DNA of 53,784 nt. It comes from Thiothrix sp. UBA5583 (GTDB taxonomy: Bacteria > Pseudomonadota > Gammaproteobacteria > Thiotrichales > Thiotrichaceae). Shown here piece after piece: positions 50,323-53,784 of the stretch. The position numbers and the translations under genes are program-made. The notes beneath the pieces are model-generated. The model saw only the letters and a program-made list of their open reading frames with translations, did not search any database and had not been told where the DNA came from. How positions within the stretch are numbered: position 1 is the stretch's first letter; each line of letters opens with the position of its first letter. The stretch covers positions 1 to 53,784 of the forward strand of contig DILV01000001.1 in NCBI GenBank assembly GCA_002425225.1, in the 5' to 3' direction.

Positions 50323-50351
50323 TTGACTGATCTTTTATAGAAAATTATTAT
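50323..50351 (+). promoter_or_regulatory. Promoter of the secreted hydrolase gene
   Basis: TTGACT (50323-50328) and TATTAT (50346-50351) are 17 bp apart, about 90 bp upstream of the ATG. Confidence 0.6.
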
Positions 50352-50440
50352 CGTAATATTATGAATAATCCTTAGATACCGTTACCAGTGGTACAAAAAG
50401 GGTTGCTGGATAAAACTTAAGGTTACGAGGAGTAAGAGTT

Positions 50441-53400
50441 ATGTATTATCAATATCAGAAGATTGCTGCTCATTTGCTAAGATTAGATCAACTCCTAGCA
50501 GGTTTTCTGTTATTAATTGCAAGTATTTCAGTAAATGCAGAAATGACTTCTCAAGAAGCATCAAAGCGATTGACGGAAATAAATCATATTGCAACGGATT
50601 TTATTCTGCCAACTACCAATATAACATTTAATGACCCAGCCACTATCAATGATGGGTATAATTATGCAGATAAATGGGTTAGTGGCAATACCACACTTCA
50701 TGCTGGTGAAGATATAAATACTACAAATGACTGTGGACGTGCTGTATTAGCAATAGGCAAAGGTATAGTTATTGCTTCTGCTCACGGAGGTGCTAGTTGG
50801 GGTGGGATTATTTCGATTCAACATCGGTTTTTAAATAAAAATGGAGTTTATCAGGAAATAGTAAGCCAATATGCACATATTGCACCGCTTGATAGCATTA
50901 AAGAGGGTAGTTTTGTTGATGTAGGGCAGAAAATTGGCTATATCGCAGATAAGTCGGGAAATACATGTAGCAGTTCAAAGAGTGATAATCCATACTTTGC
51001 AGGTGTATCCAACTCAATGTACTGGGATGTTACGTGGTCACCACATTTACATTTTGAAATCAGAACAAATACCGACTTGACATTTAATAAATGGTTTGGA
51101 CTTGCTGATTTTCAAAGGTTTGCACCAACCAATTGTACTAATATATCATCGGCATCATTAACTTGCAGGGTTGCGTCTGTTGACAAAGCGGGATATACAG
51201 ACCCATTAAAATTTATTAATTCAAAGCCTGCTAATCAACTTAACATGGAAATCAAAGATTTCTGGATTAAATCTGGAGAAATTTTCGAAAAAACCCCATC
51301 TGGTTTCGATGCCCAATTCAAATTGATAAATAAATCCACATCAACTATGTTCTTGTCACAAGTGGCTTTGGCTTTACATAAAGTAGATGCTGCAAAAACC
51401 TACCTTAAAGATATGAAACTTTTTAATAACATTAATCTTAATCCAAATGTACCTTGGCAGACAGGTAAAATTGTGACAGATACACCCACTGCTGGTGATT
51501 ACTTAGTGATTGCAAAAATTTATCAAAACAATACATGGGTAACATTAGGAGAACAAAAAATCACTATAAAAAGCAATGCAGTTTCAGGTAATTGCCCTTC
51601 AAGTTTGGGTACTTTCAACCCGAATATTATTATTCCTGAAAATGAAGTTAAGTTCTTTGAGATACCTGAAGCCCAAATAAGAGCTTTCTTGAGCAATCAA
51701 GGAGGTGTACTGTCTAGCTTGGACATGACGTTGGCTAAGCTGGCTACTTCTAGCTATCCATTTGATCCAGTTGAGAACACGAAACGCGGTGGGAAAACTG
51801 CTTCTCAGTTTTATACGACCGTTACTAACCCACTAGCACGTTGGGGATTGCAAGAGCTTGCTAATAATACACCGACTAATCAACGTTATGATGCTGCAAA
51901 ACTCATTTATTTGACTGCAAAAGAAAATAAAATGAATCCGGTATTATTGTTGGCTTTTCTTCAGAAAGAACAAAGCCTTATCAGTTCAGCCTCCATGAAC
52001 TATAGCGGCAGTGTGCTTTTAAAGAAATTAAATGAGGCTACAGGTTATGGCGTTAAAGGCAGTGGTACAGATCTGACATATTATGGATTCCTTGCGCAAA
52101 TAGCAGGAACAAGCTGGGATATGACCAGCAAGATGAATAATGGTACGTCTTTTGCAAGATGGGCAACAGATTATGCTACATCACCAAATGATGAGGAAAA
52201 TTTGTTTAAAGCTTATTCATCTTATCGGCAGTATTTTATGAGCATGGGTTACTCACCGTGCGCAACACCAAGTGTTGTAGATAAAATTCCAACCTTTAGT
52301 AGCGTAACCTTACCTACAAGTGTAACAGTGCCGGGTAAGCTGTATTTTACAGGTGCTTTATCTGATGATAAAGGTTTGTCAATGCTGAGCATGATGGTTA
52401 GTGGGCCAAAAGGCAACGATATTCTTGGATTCAGTAATACACTTTCTGGTACGTCTGTAAGTTTGTCTAGTTACTATTTTGATAGTAGTAGTTCAACCTA
52501 TGCAGGAACACCGGGAGTGTACACCGTAACTTTGTGGGCAAAAGATAATGCAGGGCAAGCAGTAGAAGGAGCAAGGTTCACCGTAACTGTACAGGGCGGC
52601 AGCGTAAATGCTCCTACCAATTTGCGGGTTAGCTTTAGTGGAACTAGTTACACACTTGCATGGAATGACAATAGTTCTAATGAGGCTGGCTTTAAGATTG
52701 AACGTAGTACTGATAATAAGGCTTGGCAAGAAGTAGGCTCAACAGTTTCTAATATTGCCCAAATATCAGGCTCAACAGTGGGCATAACTTCGGGTACAAA
52801 AGTGTACTTCCGTGTCAGGGCGTTTAGTGGTTCTACTTACTCAGGCTATAGCAATGTGCTGGAGTTTGTTGTTCCGTCTGTGAAGACTCTGAGCAGTGTG
52901 AATGTCACCTGTCCAGCTAGCGTAAACGAGAACAGCAGTGCTTCCTGTTCAGCGGTTGCCTCCTTCAGTGATGGCAGCACCACCAGCAGCGGTTTCAGTT
53001 GGTCGGAAAACTCCAGCTACGCCAGCATCAGCAGCAGTGGGACACTGACCACCAGCAGCGTCAGCAGTGACCAAAGTGTGGCGGTAACGGCAAGTTACAC
53101 CCACAACGGCACAACCAAGAGCGGCAGCAAAACCCTGACCATCAAGGATGTAGTCGCACTTGATAGTATGAAGTTTGTGACTGATTCACCAAAAGACGAC
53201 ACAGTGTTCAATGGTGGTGATTCGTTCGATAAGAGTTGGGTATTACAAAACACCGGTACAAGTACATGGAATAGTAGTTACTGTCTCAATCCTGTTACAG
53301 GTGGTAGCAGTTTGGGATCAGTCAAGGCGTGTGTAAGCGGTACAGTAGCACCGGGAGCCAGCCATACGTTTGTTGTCAAGATGAAAGCCCCTATAGCTCA

Positions 53401-53784
53401 AGCAACTGAAATGACATACAGGCAAGACTGGCGTTTAACCAATGCTGCGGGAGTACGGGTAGGTACATATGACGTATATGCACGCATTAAGGTGAAAGGT
53501 GGGGCGAAGACCCTGAGCAGTGTGAACGTCACCTGCCCAGCCAGTGTGAACGAGAACAGCAGTGCTTCTTGTTCAGCGATTGCTTCCTTCAGTGATGGCA
53601 GTACCACCAGCAGCGGTTTCAGTTGGTCGGAAAACTCCAGCTACGCCAGCATCAGCAGCAGTGGGACACTGACCACCAGCAGCGTCAGCAGTGACCAAAG
53701 TGTGGCGGTAACGGCAAGCTACACCCACAACGGCACAACCAAGAGCGGCAGCAAAACCCTGACCATCAAGGATGTACCACCTGC
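50441..53784 (+). CDS. Large secreted multidomain cell-wall hydrolase (partial, runs off the end)
   Basis: An open frame from ATG at 50441 (ACGAGGAG upstream) to the window end, 1114 codons without a stop. A signal peptide is at about 1-33 (ends VNA). An M23/LytM peptidase domain (about 85-210) has zinc ligands H87 and D91 (HAGED) and H202/H204 (HLHFEIR). A lysozyme- or transglycosylase-like domain is at about 440-600, with a candidate catalytic Glu510 (LLLAFLQKEQSLI). An Ig-like stretch follows, then FnIII (about 720-810; NLRVSFSGTSYTLAWND). A Big-type Ig repeat (815-904), an NBR1-Ig-like domain (905-1022; WVLQNTGTSTW) and a second, nearly identical Big copy (1023-1112) complete it. The first 2 kb are AT-rich compared with the rest of the window. 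The substrate and the C-terminus are unknown. Confidence 0.85.
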   Translation, partial: MYYQYQKIAAHLLRLDQLLAGFLLLIASISVNAEMTSQEASKRLTEINHIATDFILPTTNITFNDPATINDGYNYADKWVSGNTTLHAGEDINTTNDCGRAVLAIGKGIVIASAHGGASWGGIISIQHRFLNKNGVYQEIVSQYAHIAPLDSIKEGSFVDVGQKIGYIADKSGNTCSSSKSDNPYFAGVSNSMYWDVTWSPHLHFEIRTNTDLTFNKWFGLADFQRFAPTNCTNISSASLTCRVASVDKAGYTDPLKFINSKPANQLNMEIKDFWIKSGEIFEKTPSGFDAQFKLINKSTSTMFLSQVALALHKVDAAKTYLKDMKLFNNINLNPNVPWQTGKIVTDTPTAGDYLVIAKIYQNNTWVTLGEQKITIKSNAVSGNCPSSLGTFNPNIIIPENEVKFFEIPEAQIRAFLSNQGGVLSSLDMTLAKLATSSYPFDPVENTKRGGKTASQFYTTVTNPLARWGLQELANNTPTNQRYDAAKLIYLTAKENKMNPVLLLAFLQKEQSLISSASMNYSGSVLLKKLNEATGYGVKGSGTDLTYYGFLAQIAGTSWDMTSKMNNGTSFARWATDYATSPNDEENLFKAYSSYRQYFMSMGYSPCATPSVVDKIPTFSSVTLPTSVTVPGKLYFTGALSDDKGLSMLSMMVSGPKGNDILGFSNTLSGTSVSLSSYYFDSSSSTYAGTPGVYTVTLWAKDNAGQAVEGARFTVTVQGGSVNAPTNLRVSFSGTSYTLAWNDNSSNEAGFKIERSTDNKAWQEVGSTVSNIAQISGSTVGITSGTKVYFRVRAFSGSTYSGYSNVLEFVVPSVKTLSSVNVTCPASVNENSSASCSAVASFSDGSTTSSGFSWSENSSYASISSSGTLTTSSVSSDQSVAVTASYTHNGTTKSGSKTLTIKDVVALDSMKFVTDSPKDDTVFNGGDSFDKSWVLQNTGTSTWNSSYCLNPVTGGSSLGSVKACVSGTVAPGASHTFVVKMKAPIAQATEMTYRQDWRLTNAAGVRVGTYDVYARIKVKGGAKTLSSVNVTCPASVNENSSASCSAIASFSDGSTTSSGFSWSENSSYASISSSGTLTTSSVSSDQSVAVTASYTHNGTTKSGSKTLTIKDVPP
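52883..53152 (+). repeat. 270-bp intragenic repeat, copy 1
   Basis: Encodes a 90-residue Big-type Ig domain (begins KTLSSVNVTCP). It is nearly identical at DNA level to 53507-53776, especially over its last 180 bp. The two copies are 624 bp apart start to start. Confidence 0.95.
53507..53776 (+). repeat. 270-bp intragenic repeat, copy 2
   Basis: Second copy of the Big-domain repeat, with a handful of base changes concentrated in the first 90 bp. It is followed by a new sequence at the window edge; more copies may lie beyond. Confidence 0.95.

Overview
The window reads as a chromosomal stretch of a gammaproteobacterium. The gene orders clpS-clpA next to infA, fabD-fabG-acpP-fabF followed by pabC-mltG-tmk-holB-pilZ, and guaB-guaA are typical of that class. 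A small periplasmic protein resembling the SoxXA-binding protein SoxK hints at a sulfur oxidiser, perhaps of the Thiothrix/Thiotrichales group; that placement is an inference from gene content, not a database match.

Layout. 1-443: end of an orphan CRISPR array with no cas genes in the window. 483-2081 (minus): a two-TM protein resembling the TRADD-N-associated membrane domain, then a signal peptidase I with an extra N-terminal membrane region. 2143-4501 (plus): an Opp/Dpp-type ATPase next to class I fumarase. 4538-7692 (minus): a compact, overlapping cluster of a possible leader peptide, two small membrane proteins, an FtsK-like protein whose Walker motifs are destroyed, and a membrane-anchored lysozyme-like protein. 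This is the best candidate for an undescribed system. 8164-12493: icd, clpS, clpA and infA. 12710-21246: a long plus-strand operon for fatty acid synthesis, folate precursor synthesis, murein processing, dTMP synthesis and the replication clamp loader, with most genes overlapping by a few bases. 21337-27676: a Deg protease, MoeB/ThiF, a Sel1-repeat protein, an NhaR-like LysR regulator, an Rrf2/IscR-like regulator without cysteines, and an unknown acidic protein. 27680-31668 (minus): a CheB-CheR-PAS-histidine kinase fusion with a FixJ-type response regulator. 32144-34182 (minus): two unknown proteins. 34326-38683: oppA, oppB and oppC with a CPBP protease gene inserted in the opposite orientation. 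39101-49201: tsaD, an RpfE/COG4255-like gene, xseA, the SoxK-like gene, guaB, guaA and uvrA. 49231-53784: an Xre-type regulator divergent from a large secreted cell-wall hydrolase with M23, lysozyme-like, FnIII, Big-type and NBR1-Ig-like domains. This last gene runs off the window end.

Three non-coding stretches carry structure. 38684-39100 holds two promoter/terminator pairs that look like tandem small-RNA genes. 31669-32143 holds a minus-strand unit with a strong terminator and a tiny reading frame split by an in-frame UAG. 50194-50440 holds two good sigma70-type promoters pointing outwards, with an operator-like repeat over one of them.
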